64,000 bases of DNA from Sapria himalayana (taxonomy: Eukaryota; Streptophyta; Magnoliopsida; Malpighiales; Rafflesiaceae). A program made the position numbers and the translations under genes. How positions within the stretch are numbered: the first letter of the stretch is position 1; the number at the start of each line of letters is the position of its first letter. Positions 37,841 to 52,000 of the stretch are shown one piece after another. A model generated the notes under the pieces. The model made no database searches, was not told where the DNA came from, and saw nothing but the letters and a program-made list of their open reading frames with translations. Where the stretch lies: the NCBI GenBank assembly GCA_029783825.1, contig JAREIK010003007.1:1159936-1223935 (forward strand), read 5' to 3'.

Positions 37841-39940
37841 AACTATTTTAAGAATTAAATTTTTTTTTCAAAAAATTTAATTTAATAATTTAATATTTTT
37901 ATAGTAAATTGAATAAAAAAAGAAACTAAAAATAATATTCTATAAATAACAAAAAATAAAATCATTTAATACATTATTATGATATAATAGTTTACATAAT
38001 TAAAACAAAAATATAACCAAATTTTATTACATCTTATTCATCAATCTATCTACCGACAGTGCATAAAATATAATCTATCCATGCATTGACATTGCTTTAT
38101 CCCTTCACTTTATAATACATATAAAGTGTAGTAATATATGTAAATAAACACTGAGTACATATATACTCAGTATATATGCACATATAATACTCAAGTATTA
38201 TACGTACGTATACTAAATTTATACATACGTATATACTCAATATATTTGTACGTATATACTTAGTATATACTTATGTATATATTGAGTATTTATATACGTA
38301 TATACCGAGTATATATGTTCGTATATATTGAGTATATATGTATGTATTTACTCAGTATATACGTACATATATACTAAGTATATACGTATGTATATACTTA
38401 AGTATATACTCAGTATATATTTAGTTATATATAGAGTATATGTATGTATATACCTAGTATATACATTCATATATACCAAGTATATATGTACGTATATACA
38501 TACATACATATATATTGTAGTATATACGTACATATATACTCAGTATATACGTACATATATACTGAGTATATACGTATATATATACTATAGTATATAGGTT
38601 TGTATATACTCAGTATATACATACTTATATACTATAGTATATATGTACATATATACTCGGTATCTACATACTTATATAATATGGTATATACGTACTTATA
38701 TACTTAGTGAATACGTACGAATATACTAAGTATTATATGTATGTATATATAATCACATAGCCTCAGATTACACACACACATGTACTTTCATGCAAATACA
38801 CATACCATCAAAGACAATAGAAGGAAATGAATATATACGTATGTATATACTGAATATATACATACGCATTTATTGTTGCTTCTACTGCTGCCACTAATAA
38901 TAAAAGTGGGGTGGGCAATGATGCTATACTGATTAAGTTCCCTACCAACCACTTGTTTTGAGATTGAGTAAGTTTTTGATGACGCGGCGAGCTGCTTTTC
39001 CCAAAATAGGACTCGATATTCTTCCTGGCACTTACATCCTATAAAAATCAGGTAATATTATATTTTTCCTTCTGATTGAATATTGTTTTGTGAAATCTAA
39101 TAAAATTACACGACATTACATGGGCATCATCATCATCATCATTCTACGACCTAGTACAATTAGAACTAATAATTGTAGAACCTACAACTAGAAAAATTAT
39201 TTCCTCATACATATGCTTTTGACCATGTGATAATTGTATATCTACACAATTACTAAAAGCCTTTATCTACATTTTTTATCTCTGTCTACCAGGCTGGCCT
39301 GGACCAGAAATATCTTCATGCTACAGCTTTGGGGAAGGTCTAATATCTATGACTTTTATAACCTACATTGGTAAGCAATTCATGATGATGCCCAGACCAA
39401 CCCGAACAATTATATATTCAAATGTGTGTGTGTGTGTGTGTGTGTAAATGGGTGTGTATGTATGGCAAAATATACATGTTTACAAATAAATATATGCATC
39501 CACTTATGTATATACTAAGTATATACATAGGTTTATACTTTAGTATATACATAGGTATATACTCAGTATATACGTACATATATACCAAGTATATAAGTAC
39601 GTATATACTATAGTATATATGTACGTATAAACTGAGTATATGTACATATATACTAGGTATTTACATACATATATAGTCAGTATATCCGAACATATATACT
39701 CAGTATATACGTACATATATACTCTGAATATACATACATATATACTCAATATATATGTACATATATAGTGTAGTATATATGTACTTATATATTGTAGTAT
39801 TATATGTAAGTATATATAATCACATAGCCTTAGATGACACCCACACACATGTACTTTCATGCAAATACACATAACATCAAAGTCAACTAATGGAAATAAT
39901 CTAGGGCTGAAAAAGCACACATATACGTCTCTCAACATGA
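37841..39940 (-). other. CACTA B 3' non-coding interior with palindromic TATAC arrays
   Basis: 38130-38760 and 39500-39820 are tandem units of about 20-22 bp such as GTATATACTCAGTATATACG. Each is close to its own reverse complement, so the frames on both strands (IYLVYTYIYTKY type) are artefacts. 38870-39480 is the inverted match to A 31.2-32.0 kb. No gene. Confidence 0.85.
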
Positions 39941-41180
39941 TTAGCATCTTCTAGTTCTTTGTCATCTGGTACTCCCTACAGATAGAGAACATTGTTACAC
40001 TTGCGCATGGAGCATAACATTATATATTTACAAACCAATAAAGAACACAACCCTATGCCATTGATAAATAGATAGACTAGCACAAGCAAAACCAACTGCC
40101 ATTTGCTAGAAATTTCACACAATGATATAATAATGAGCATATTTTTAAATTACTGAATCAATATGACTTCAAGATTTCTAGTAAACAATCCATTAAAATA
40201 TTCTTCTGAGTTACCCAGCTTCATGCATCAGTCCATGGTTAATTATAGGAAAGCTAGAAAGTAACAAATAAAAGAGAAATAGAAGTTGAAATAACAACAG
40301 GTTGCATGGTATTGAATTTTTCCACACCTATAGTTTCATTTAGAAATTATAATGGCTATTAACATTTCAACAGTTTAATTGCATTGATGAGCAATAAAAA
40401 GTAGTCATAAATCTGAACTGTGAGAACACAGATCTGCACAAAATAAGAGTGTCAAGAACAAACCTGCGTCTTTGTGGGACCTAATTTTTTCATTCATCTC
40501 ATAGCTTCAGAACCTAAGGTGTTGTTCCCTAGTACCAGGAGGACTAGCCAAGCCTTTTACATACCTAGAATAAGCTAAAATTTTACCCAAAATAGTCCGG
40601 GACACACAAACATATTCACAGATATATAAAAATTATAATTATAGACATGAACAAACACAAATCTAAGTTGATAGTCATACAACTTCAACAAATATCTAAA
40701 AGATGTCTATCAATGATGTTTAGAGAGAGTGAGTACAAAAATAAAATGTTTAAGAAATAATGAAGATAATAGAAGCTTGGCCTTTTTTTGATCCAGCTGA
40801 AATCAGTAAACATGGGACACATGCATTGAAAGGACCGTGGCAATGTCTGAATGCTTTGAATCATATTTTTTTTCATGCGTCTCACATTAAATGACCTGCA
40901 AAGATTCATTATAAGGTTAATAAGTAAAGTAAATAATAAAACTAGAATAAAAAAATTTGAAACCTCCAAAAAAATCTCATCATGTTTTGCTTCACATTGA
41001 CAAAAATCAAAAACAATTCAAAAATAATTCTGATATAAAATCATCCTCATAATTAGTTGGTGCTTTTGTGCTAGCCTCTCCTACGAGGGTTCGTTGCTGG
41101 ATCTTAGACTATTATCTATCGTGTCAATGCTGCTAACAATTACTCCATATAGGACATCTGCTATTGTATTACATTCTTAA
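39941..41180 (-). other. CACTA B block shared (inverted) with C 54.7-55.9 kb
   Basis: Reverse complement of C: CAACTGCCATTTGCTAGAAA against the region near 55690, GATCCAGCTGAAATCAGTAA against 55015-55035, and CTCATAATTAGTTGG against 54765. It is the sequence downstream of the transposase. No independent gene is supported. Confidence 0.85.
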
Positions 41181-41640
41181 TTTCTTTCATCTCATCATTC
41201 ATTTCTTTAATTTCTTGCTTTTGTCTATCAAATGAGTAATCTTCTCATCCTTCTCTTCTTTCATTTCTTACATTTCTTCCTTCAAATGAGTAATCTACTC
41301 TTCCTCCTCTTCTTTTACTTCATGCATTTCTTCCATCAAATTAGTAATCAACTTATCCGTCTCATCTTTCATTTTCCACATTTCTTCTTTCAAAGGAGAT
41401 ATCTATTCATCCTTCTCTTTCATTTATGTCTCCATAACTTCAAAACATTCATTTGATTTAATTACCTGTTGTTCGACCACCTCATCCACCATTGCTATGA
41501 TAGATGAATTAGAAGCACGCCTGCTACAATGAAATGCCACTCCCTTCGAGCCGATGATGTACACTCGCTACTTCTTATGAACTCCTATTGTATCCAAATA
41601 GATAGGATCATAGTCAATTTGTTGAAGATCCATAAAACTC
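41181..41640 (-). pseudogene. C-terminal coiled-coil fragment of the CACTA transposase (element B)
   Basis: Reverse complement of C 54,330-54,670. It includes the block TCCCTTCGAGCCGATG and the lysine/glutamate-rich repeat unit (GAAGAAATG-type, seen here as CATTTCTTCC on the plus strand) recurring about every 57-60 bases. It corresponds to the coiled-coil C-terminus. All catalytic domains are absent, and an AT array begins directly upstream (plus-strand 41650). Confidence 0.75.
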
Positions 41641-41649
41641 TCAACTTAT

Positions 41650-43565
41650 TGAGAAGCATATAGTTATGTATTTATATATATATAGTTAAACATATAGTTA
41701 TGTGTGTGTGTGTGTGTGTGTATTTATTTATTTATACAAGTAGTTATATGTATTTATACATAAATATAAACAAAGTTATAAACAAATATATAGATTTACA
41801 TATATGTATAAATAGTTACAAATATAGGTATATTTAATTATATATAGTTTTATATAGTTATACAAATATTAATATATAATTATACACATATAGATAAACA
41901 TAATGTTGTATGATGTAATACATGTAATTATAAATATAGTTACATGTGGTTATACATATAGTTTCACATATAGTTAAACTTATATTTATACTTGTAGGTA
42001 TATTTTTTTTTTCATATAATTTTATATATTTATACATAAATTATGTTTAGGTATAGATATAGTAAAATATTTTTTTATATACTAATATATACAAATATAT
42101 ATAAAATATAAGTTGTAAATTATATAATTAAATATAGTTATGTATAAAGTTTTTATAGTTATACATATAGTAAGATACAATTATTTATAGTTATATATTA
42201 TTATACATATAATATATATAGTTATAAATAGTTATATATAATTAAACAAATAGTTATATATAGATATATTCATACAAGTAGTTATAAGTAGGTATACATA
42301 AATGTATACAAAGCTATAAACAAATATATAGATTTACATATATGCATACATAAATATATACATAGTTACAAATATAGTTATATTTAATTATATATAGCTT
42401 TATATAGTTATACAAATATATATAAATAATTAATCACATATAGTTAAACATAATGTTGTATGTTGTTATATAGTAATTATAAATATAGCTACATGTGGTT
42501 ATACATATAGTTACATATATAATTATACTTATATTTAAACATGTTGGTATAAATATGTTTTTATTTAATTTTATATATGTGTACATATTGTTATCTATAG
42601 GTATAGATATAATAAATACATTTTTATATACTAATATATAAAAATGTATATTAAATATATGTTGTTAATTATATATTTATATATAGTTATGTATAATGTT
42701 TTTTAGTAATACATTTAGGCAAATATAATCATTTATAATTATATGTTCTTATACCTATAGTATATATAGTGAAAAATAGAGTTTTATATAGTTAAACATA
42801 TAGCTATATATAGATATATCCATATATGTAGTCATATGTTGTTATACATAAATGTATACAAAGTTATAATCAATCATATAGATTTACATATATGTATGCA
42901 TATATGTGTTCATAGTTACAAATACAGTTATATTTATTTATATAGAGTGTTACATAGTTAGACAAATATTTATATATAGTTATACACATGTAGTCGAACA
43001 TAATGTTGTATATTCTTATACATGTAATTATAAATAAAATTACATTTGGTTATACATATAGTTACACATATAGTTATACTTATATTTAACATGTAGATAT
43101 ATATATTTTTTCATATAATTTTATATATTTATACAAATAGTTATATATAGTTATAGATATAGTAAAATACATTCTTATATATTAATATACAAATATGTAT
43201 ATTAAATATATGTTGTAAATTATATATTTAAATATAATTATGTATAAAGCTTTTATAGTTATATATATAGTAAGATACAATTATGTATAGTTATATATTA
43301 TTATACATATAATATATATAGTTATAAATAGTTATATATAATTAAACATATAGTTATATATAGATATATGCATACAAGTAGTTATAAGTAGTTATACATA
43401 AATGTATACAATATTATAAACAAATATTTAGATTTAATTATATGAATACATATATACATATATGTATATATAGTTATAAATATAGTTATATTTAATTATA
43501 TAGAGTGTTACACAGTTATACAAATATTTATATATAGTTATACACATATAGTTATAAATATATAT
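41650..43565. repeat. AT-rich array of element B with a ~545-bp higher-order repeat
   Basis: The basic unit is about 12 bp (TATAGTTATACA). A longer landmark, AAGTAGTTATA..TACATAAATGTATACAAAG..TAGATTTACATATATG, recurs at about 41738, 42276, 42823 and 43375, a spacing near 538-552 bp. (TG)11 at 41701-41722. Related arrays lie in C (46.25-48.0 kb) and at 57.8-58.0 kb. No gene. Confidence 0.85.
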
Positions 43566-44190
43566 CACTACAAGAAAATGTTTATTTACGTTGGAAAATT
43601 TAGCTAGGGAATAGGGATCAATCCCTAGCTAAAATATGATGGATTAGCTTGGGAATAGCAATTGATTTTTGATTTTTCATTGAAATAAAAATTTGCAATA
43701 GATTAGCGATGGAAATGGTCGAATGAAAATCTTCCCTAGCAAATATTTTCGTAAATTTCGCACGAAGAAAAGTAGGAAATTTACCGATGGATTTAGCAAT
43801 GAAATATTCCTACCTAATTATGAGCGACATATTTTATTGACAGATTTTCTCGACTAATTAGATCCCGACATTATCTACTGCTAATATTTTTGTAAATTCC
43901 GCACAAAGAAAAGCGAGAAATTTAGCGATAGATTTTGCCTAGCTAATTAGATCCGACAAAGTCCGTCGCTAATATTTGCATAAATTCCACGCAAAAAAAG
44001 TGGAGAATTTAGCGACAGATTATCCATAGCTAATTTAAATCCATCACAAAATAATTATCTGAATTTATTTTTTTATGAGTTTATATATAATGTTAGTGAT
44101 AATTCCTTTAATGTTTATTTTCTCAAAATATATGCATTTAGCTAGAGATAATTCCCTAGCTATTTGGGTTAGTTATAATTTTCATCGCTA
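43566..44190 (+). repeat. 5' terminus and subterminal repeats of CACTA C
   Basis: Terminal repeat followed by TTAGCTAGGGAATAGGGATC-type motifs. A longer unit (TATTTTTGTAAATTCCGCAC..AAGAAAAG..AATTTAGCGATAGATTT..CTAGCTAATTAGATCC) begins near 43760, 43880 and 43967. It lies inverted to 59,990-60,616. Confidence 0.88.
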
Positions 44191-45859
44191 ATATTTAATG
44201 ATTTTTTTATGCATCATTTATTTTATTATTTTATATAATTTTTTATATTAAAGGTATATCATGGTCTATAGATGAGCAATCCTTTAAAGATACAATCTCC
44301 TCATATAATAATACAAAATGATATTAAAAAAAATTAATAAATATATAAATACGAATAAAAATATATATTAAATATGATTAAAATAAAGATTTTTTGATTA
44401 TAATTTAATTACAAAATTATACTAAATTTTTTCTAAAATATTTATTTATGATATTTAAATATTTTTATTAAAAAACATTATATAATTTATTATATAATTA
44501 TAAAATTTTAAAAATATTTTAATTAGTAAAAAATCAATTAAAATTACCACTAATAAAAAACTAAAATAAACAATTGTTTGATTAATTAAAAAATTTTTAA
44601 AAATATATGAATAAACGAATAAACAAGTAAATATTTATAAAAATAAATTTATAAAATAATATTTTTATGATATAGAAATATTTTAAAAATATAATGACTA
44701 AAAGATTTGAAATTTTTGATTTATAAAAAAAATTTAAATTTTTCATAAAATATCAAAGAAAAAAAGTTGATATTTTAAGATTAATATATTGATGTTTTTA
44801 ATTACATCAAAATAATTTTGATTATTTAAAAAATTAATATTTTAGTGTAGTTATTAAATGAACACTTCAAACATTAAAATTTATATTGACTAAAAAATTC
44901 AAATTTTATACTTTTATAATTATTTCATATTATATTAATAAAAAATAAATACGATTCTTATAAATTTATAACCATTATATATATATATATGAATACTTAT
45001 TATTATATAATATTATTTTATTTATTTATTAAATAATATCATTTATGATTAAATAAAAATCTATTTCAATTATTTTATTTTAATTATTTAATTTTTATAA
45101 TTTTATTTGTCTTATTTTATTGTATTTTATTTTATATATATTTACTTCCATTTTAGTATTTATATAAGGTTTCATTGAAAAAAAAATTCTAAGTCATTAA
45201 CACTTGGCACTTTTTCAATCTTTCAAATGACGAAGGAGAGGCGAGACGTGACTATGGAAACAACCTAAATCTCTCTTCTTGTTACCATGTAATATTATCA
45301 TTGTTCTTCTCCTTCGGAATGCTATATACATATCTCCGTCTTTCTCAATTTAATTACCACTAACATATTTTTATTTTTACTAACAAATTAAAGTATTACC
45401 TTTTTTTATTTTCCCCCAATTTTTCTTGTTTTTTCTTCTATTTAATATCACATATATAATTTTGACTCTACAATATTAATAAAACAATAAATTATCAGTG
45501 TAATCTTTGTTTTCTTTACTATTTAAATTTTAGGGTTTTATTGATTTCAAATACTAAATGTTTGCATTTGGTTTATCCTTCTATAACTTAAGAAATTAAA
45601 TAATGCTTTATGTTTTCTGCTTCTATAACTTAAGAAAAAACAAACTTAATGTTAATGGGTTCTATTTTTGTTGTCTCCGAATATATTATAAATAAATAAC
45701 AGTATATATAAACTTTTATATATTTATATAATCATATGAAATTATATATAAATGTCAATACATTAATATATATAAAAGTATTATTTTATATTTTAACACT
45801 AATATGTTTATATTGACATTAACTGTTATATATAAATATATATATAAATATATATATAA

Positions 45860-45921
<62 letters not shown>

Positions 45922-46250
45922 TAATGTTTATAAATATTTATAAAATATTTACATAAAACTATCCATTTATATAATATTTTATATTAAAATTATATTACAT
46001 AAAATGTTTATGCATTTTTGTAAAAATTTATATAACATATTAATTTTTATATAAATATAGAATATTTATAATGTTTATATAAATGTGATATATATACTAT
46101 ATAAAGTTTATATAAGTGTTACATATATATAATTATATATAAGGAATATTAAAAAAAATATTTTAAACACAAATATTATATCTAAACACTTGTTTAATTA
46201 TATAATCATATTCCATTATATATAAAAGTATTTATAACTATATTTATAAT
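44191..46250 (+). other. 5' non-coding interior of CACTA C (arm of a large inverted repeat)
   Basis: Very AT-rich, with no gene. 45180-45700 (ATTTTAGGGTTTTATTGATT, CTTCTATAACTTAAGAAA, TTGTCTCCGAATATATTATA) reappears inverted at 58,440-58,960. (TG)21 at 45877-45918. Confidence 0.85.
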
Positions 46251-47203
46251 TAAGTAAACTATTTATATAACTATATTTATAACTATACATAACTAATTTT
46301 GAAACTATATAATAATGTATAACTATATGTATAATTTTATATAACTATATTTCTAACATAATATACTTTATGTATAATAATATATAACTATATATGATTA
46401 TATTTTACTAAATGTATACCTATATAAATGTTATATATAATTATATCTTTAACAACATACATATTTATAACTATGTGTATAACTATATATAAATATTTGT
46501 ATAACTATGTAATATTCTATATAATTAAATATAACTATATTTGTAACTATGTATACATATATGTATTGATATAATTAAATCTCTTTATTTGTTTATAAAC
46601 TTTGTATACATTTATGTATAACTATGTATGATTACTTGTATGAATATATATATATATATATATAACTATATGTTTAACTATATATAACTCTATTTTTAAC
46701 TATATATACTATAGGTATAATAACTTATAACTATAAATAATTGTCTTTGACTATATGTATAACTATAAAAATATCATACATAACTATATTAAAATATATA
46801 ATTACCAACATATATTTAATAAACATTTTTATATATTATTATAAAAATATATATTTTAGTATATTTATACCTATACATAACAATATGTATAAATATATGA
46901 AATTAAATTAAAAATATATATATACCTACATGTATAAATATAAGTTAAACTATATGTTTAACTATATGTATAACCACATGTAACTATATTTATAATTACA
47001 TGTATAACAACATACAACATTATGTTTAATTATATGTGTACAACTATATATAAATATTTGTATAACAAAATAAAACTTTATATAAATAAATATAACTATA
47101 TTTTTAACTATTTATACATATATGTATACATATATGTAAATCTGTATATTTATTAATAACTTTGTATACATTTATGTATAACTACATCTAACTACTCGTA
47201 TGA

Positions 47204-47251
<48 letters not shown>

Positions 47252-47849
47252 CTAAATAAATGTATAATAACATACTATATATTTTTTAACTATTTATAAC
47301 AAAATAATTGTGTGTGTGTGTGTAAAACTAAATGTTTAATGATATATACTTTTTTATAACTATATATACTATATATATAATAACATATAACTATAAATCA
47401 TTGTATCTTATTATATGTATAACTATAAAAACTTTATACATAACTATATTTAAATATATAATTAACAACATATATTTAATATACATTTTTATATATTAGT
47501 ATAAAAAATGTATTTTTGTATATCTATACCTATACATAACTATATGTATAAATATATGAAATTATATGAAAAATTATATATACATACATGTATAAATATT
47601 AGTTTAATTATACATGTAAATATATGTATAACCACATGTAACAATTTTTATAATTATATGTTTAAAAACATACAACATAATGTTTAACTATATGTGTATA
47701 ACTATATATAAATATTTATATAACTATAAAAACCTCTATATAAATAAATATAACTTTATTTTTAATTCTATATACATATTTGTAAATCTATATAATTGTT
47801 TATAATAGTGTATAAAATTATCTATAACTACATATAACTACTTGTATGA

Positions 47850-47942
<93 letters not shown>

Positions 47943-48005
47943 CATATATACAACTAAATGTTTAATTATATATAACTCTTTATAACTATATATACTATAT
48001 GTATA
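46251..48005 (+). repeat. AT-rich TATAACTATA array of element C
   Basis: Counterpart of the B array at 41.65-43.57 kb, in the same orientation relative to its element. The landmark ACTACTTGTATGAATAT recurs near 46630, 47190 and 47840. Contains (TA)22 at 47207-47250 and (TG)32 at 47875-47938. No gene. Confidence 0.85.
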
Positions 48006-49047
48006 CTAACACATAATAATAAATGGGATTATACTAATTTGTTGTACTAACTTGAAATTAAATGACAAAAGATATAATATCAACAAAATGTTAGCACATA
48101 ACATGAGAGTGTCCATTGGTCTAGCTCATATTTGGGATAATACAAATAAGGGTGGTCGCACTCTTACCTAATCCCACCCCTTGGGCCTCAGGCTTATATA
48201 TGAACTTATGTATGACAAAATATGTAATATTTTATAGGTGTGTATAGAAGAAAATTTTTTATTGTTTTATGTAATTCTTCATTCTAACACCGCATTCTAT
48301 GTGTGTCTTCCTCTCCCTCTTTCATTAGTTCTTTCATTCTCTTGCTTTTTTTTACGTGTCACTCTCTCTTTCTTGTTATTTTCTTTCTCCCTCTCCTTTC
48401 TTGCGTGTTCTCTCTCTCCATCTCTCACTCTCCCTCTTTCTCCCTCTTTCTCTCTCCATATCTCCCCCTTCTCTCTCTCTCTCTCTCCCCCCTTTCTCTC
48501 TCTCTCTCCCCCCTTTCTCTCTCTCTCTCTCCCACTTTCTCTCTCTCTCTCTCTCTCTCCCACTTTCTCTCTCTCTCTCTCCCCCTTTCTTTCTCTCTCT
48601 CTCCCACTCTCTTTCTCTCTGTCTCCCTCTCTCCCACTTTCTCTCACTCACTCTCTCTCTCTCCCACTTTCTCTCTCTCTCCCTCCCTCACTCCATTTCT
48701 CTCCCCCCACTCTCTCCCCTTTCGCTCTCTCTCTCTCTCTCTCCATCTCTCCCTCTCCCCCTTAAACTTTAAATTTCTTTCTTTTTGCTTTATTTTTTTG
48801 TGCATTATCATATTTTGCTCCCTTTATATAGTAATAGCCTAATATCTCTTAATTTTTATCATGCTATAAATTGCTTTATCTATTCATGTATATTCAACAA
48901 ATGCATTGCCTTGATATTCATGATATTTAATTTTTAAATATTAATATGTAAGTAATTTTATTTAATTATTAGTATATTTTGAATTAATTGAATGTTTAAT
49001 CTAAAATAATATTCGAGCATTATTCTTTGCAAATAAAACAGTATAAA
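48006..49047 (+). other. CACTA C region upstream of the transposase
   Basis: 48010-48240 has unassigned sequence of higher GC (GGTGGTCGCACTCTTACC, CCCACCCCTTGGGCCTCAGG). 48362-48762 is the pyrimidine tract listed separately. 48770-49047 is AT-rich and ends at the transposase start. Any promoter would lie here, but none can be named. Confidence 0.6.
48362..48762. repeat. 400-bp polypyrimidine (CT-rich) tract
   Basis: Almost pure C/T on the plus strand, with (CT)n blocks alternating with CCCCCTTT or CCCACTTT. All three plus frames are open (SLSLSPPF type) and so are minus frames (EREREKGG type). These are artefacts. Mirror-symmetric polypyrimidine DNA can form triplexes. Confidence 0.92.
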
Positions 49048-52000
49048 ATGAGTTCAAATCATTAGTGGATGTACAAAAGATATATGAATGGAATTTTGAA
49101 TAATGATTTTTTGAGTGGGCTTGAAAGTTTCTTCAATTTTGCATGTAGTCAATCGAGATGGATGGATGGAGAAAAAAATTAAGTGTCCATGTAATCATCA
49201 CAAGTGTCAAAATATCTTTTTTCATGATGTATACACTATAATATATCATTTGGCTAAATATGACTTTGTGCCAAATTATTTTGTTTAGATTTATCATGGG
49301 AAAAGTATAATGGCTCTGAACATTAACCAAAATGAGGGTACAGAATCATTTGTTTTTGGTAAAGAAGCATCAAATAGATACCATCGAATGATCATAGAAG
49401 ATGTTGGTGCTGACTTCAATATGGATACATGGATGAACCACCTAATCCTAAATCTGAGAAATTTTATGAAATGCTTAAAGCTACAGATAATGAGTTGTGG
49501 TCTGATTATAAAACACATTCGCAATTATTACTTGTAGCTCGACTTATGAGTATTAAGTTAGAAAATCATATGTATGAGAAATTATTTGATCAGGTGACAT
49601 AACTGATGAAGGAGATTGTTCCGGATAATAATTTGGTCACTAACAACTTTTACAACACTAAGAAGTTACTATGAGGAATGGGTCTTCCAGTGGAAAAACT
49701 TGATTGTTGTTTTAATAGATGTATGTTATATTGGGGTGGTGATAGTGAATTAATTAGCTGTAAGTTTTGTGATTATCCTCGGTTTAAAAAGGTATCTTGT
49801 GTTGTAGATATACAACAAAAATTAAAAGTTGCATTTAAGAAGATGTATTATTTTCTTTTAATTCCTAGGTTGTAGAGACTATGCGCATCAAATGCTACAA
49901 AAAATGATATGAGGTGGCATTCTGAGCATGAGGTTGAAGAAGGGGTAAGGCTTCATCCATTAGATTCTCTTGCTTGGAAGTATTTTAATCATATACATCA
50001 AGATTTTGTTGCTGAGAGTAGAAATGTGAGATTGGGTCTCTGAATTAATGGATTTCAACCTTTTGGGCAATCTAGACAATAGTATTCAACATGGCCAGTG
50101 ATAGTGACACCTTATAATTTGCCTACGTGGTTGTGTATGAAGAAGCAATATATATTTTTTGTCAATAATGGTTCCAGGGCCAAAAATCCATAAGACATGC
50201 TAGATGTTTTCTTTTAGCCTCTTATAACATAGTAAATCATTTGTGGGATGTTGGCGTGAATACATATAATATCTCAAAGAAGTGAAATTTCATAATGTGG
50301 GTGGCCCTTATGTGGATGGTAAGTAACTTTCATGCATATTCAATATTATCTGGCTGGAGTACTACAGGATGATTTGCATGCCCATATTGCATGAAAAAGT
50401 CTGATACATATAACCTCAAATTTAGTGGTAAATAGTCATTGTTTGATAACCATAGTAAGTTTCTACATACGAATCATCCATTTTGAAGAAATAGAACTAC
50501 ATTTCGAAAAATAAAACTACGCTGACAGTTACACTAGCAGTTCATTCAAGAGATGATATTATGACAGAGATTTAGAGTTTGGGCTTGAAGAAGATAACTG
50601 AAATGAAAGCCACCTAGAAATAATGGATCAATATGCAAAATATTTGATAGGAGGAAATGTAGTATATTTTTATACTTGCCATATTGGAAGTCCAATTTAA
50701 TTCGTGAAAACTTGGATGTAATGCATATCGAAAAAAATGAGTTTGAAATTGTTTTCAATACTGTACTTACTGTCGACGGAAAAATAAAAGATACTTTAAA
50801 ATCAAGTCAAGAGATGAATGATTACTGTAGGCATTCTGAATTGAAACTAAACGAGGCAATAGGAAAATTCCTTAAAGCTCATTACACACTTGATAAGAAG
50901 GGAAGACGGGTATTGTGTGATGGTCTAAACATTTAAAATTCTTTGATGGATATGTGTCAAATATGGGTAGATGCTTGGATATGAAGAATCTTAAGTTATT
51001 TGGAATGAAAATTCATGACTGTCATGTCTTTATGTAGAGATTAATACCAATTGCATTCTATGAATTACTTCCCCTAAGTATTTAGAAGGTCATTACATAA
51101 CTTAGTTTGTTTTTGAAACAACTAACCACAACCACAATCAAAATAGATGACATTGCGAGGCTTGAGAATGATATTCCACTTATTCTTTGTAAGCTTGAAT
51201 AGAATTCCCATTGAGTTTTTTTTGACTCAATGGAGCATTTGCCAATCCATTTGGCATATGAAGCAAGAATAATAGGGTCAGTGCAATACAGGTGGATGAA
51301 TCCTTTTGAGAGGTAAATATATATAATTAGCTGTGTTTTATTATTTCATACATAAATTAATATTGTAATTTAATATTATTGAAACCTAACATTGTGGTTG
51401 TAGGTATCTTCGTAAGTTGAAATTGAATCTTAGAAATAAAGAAAAAGTTGGAGGTTCAATTTGTAATGCATATTTAGTAGAAGAAGCATTATCATTTTGT
51501 TCTTATTATTTTGAGGATCATATCAATACAAAGAATAGAAATGTGCCTCGGAATGATAAAGGTCATGTGATTGTAGAAGATGATTCTATGGACAAACTAT
51601 CTATCTTCAAGCACCCTAGAAGAGCATTTGGAAGAGCAAAAAAAGATTTATGACAAATAAAGATTACAAAGCAACTTAGAGCTACATTTTACTTAATTAT
51701 AAGGAGGTTGTACCATATATTGAGTATGTATACCAAAAAAGGTTGCATGTTTAATCATAGTTTAACTTTGTCCTTAATGGGAATAATATAAAATTGATAT
51801 ACATTTTTCTCTCTTTTATATATATGTAGTATTTATATTGAGCAGTTAAAAAATATGCAACTAGTAATTTTATCATTGATGTCGATTATATGCTAGAAAC
51901 TGAATTTGCAAATTTGTTAAAAATTATGTGAGAATTATTAAGTTTTAAATTTTTTGAATTATTTAATTTATTAGCATCCTTTACTTGTTAACATCATTTG

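Noticed and set aside
38328..39947. Tyr/Ile/Thr-rich frames on both strands in element B
   Set aside because: Palindromic TATAC repeats produce similar open frames on either strand.
48238..48842. Frames of up to 179 codons, Ser/Leu/Pro-rich (plus) and Arg/Glu-rich (minus)
   Set aside because: Products of a polypyrimidine/polypurine tract that is open in all frames. No start context or domain.
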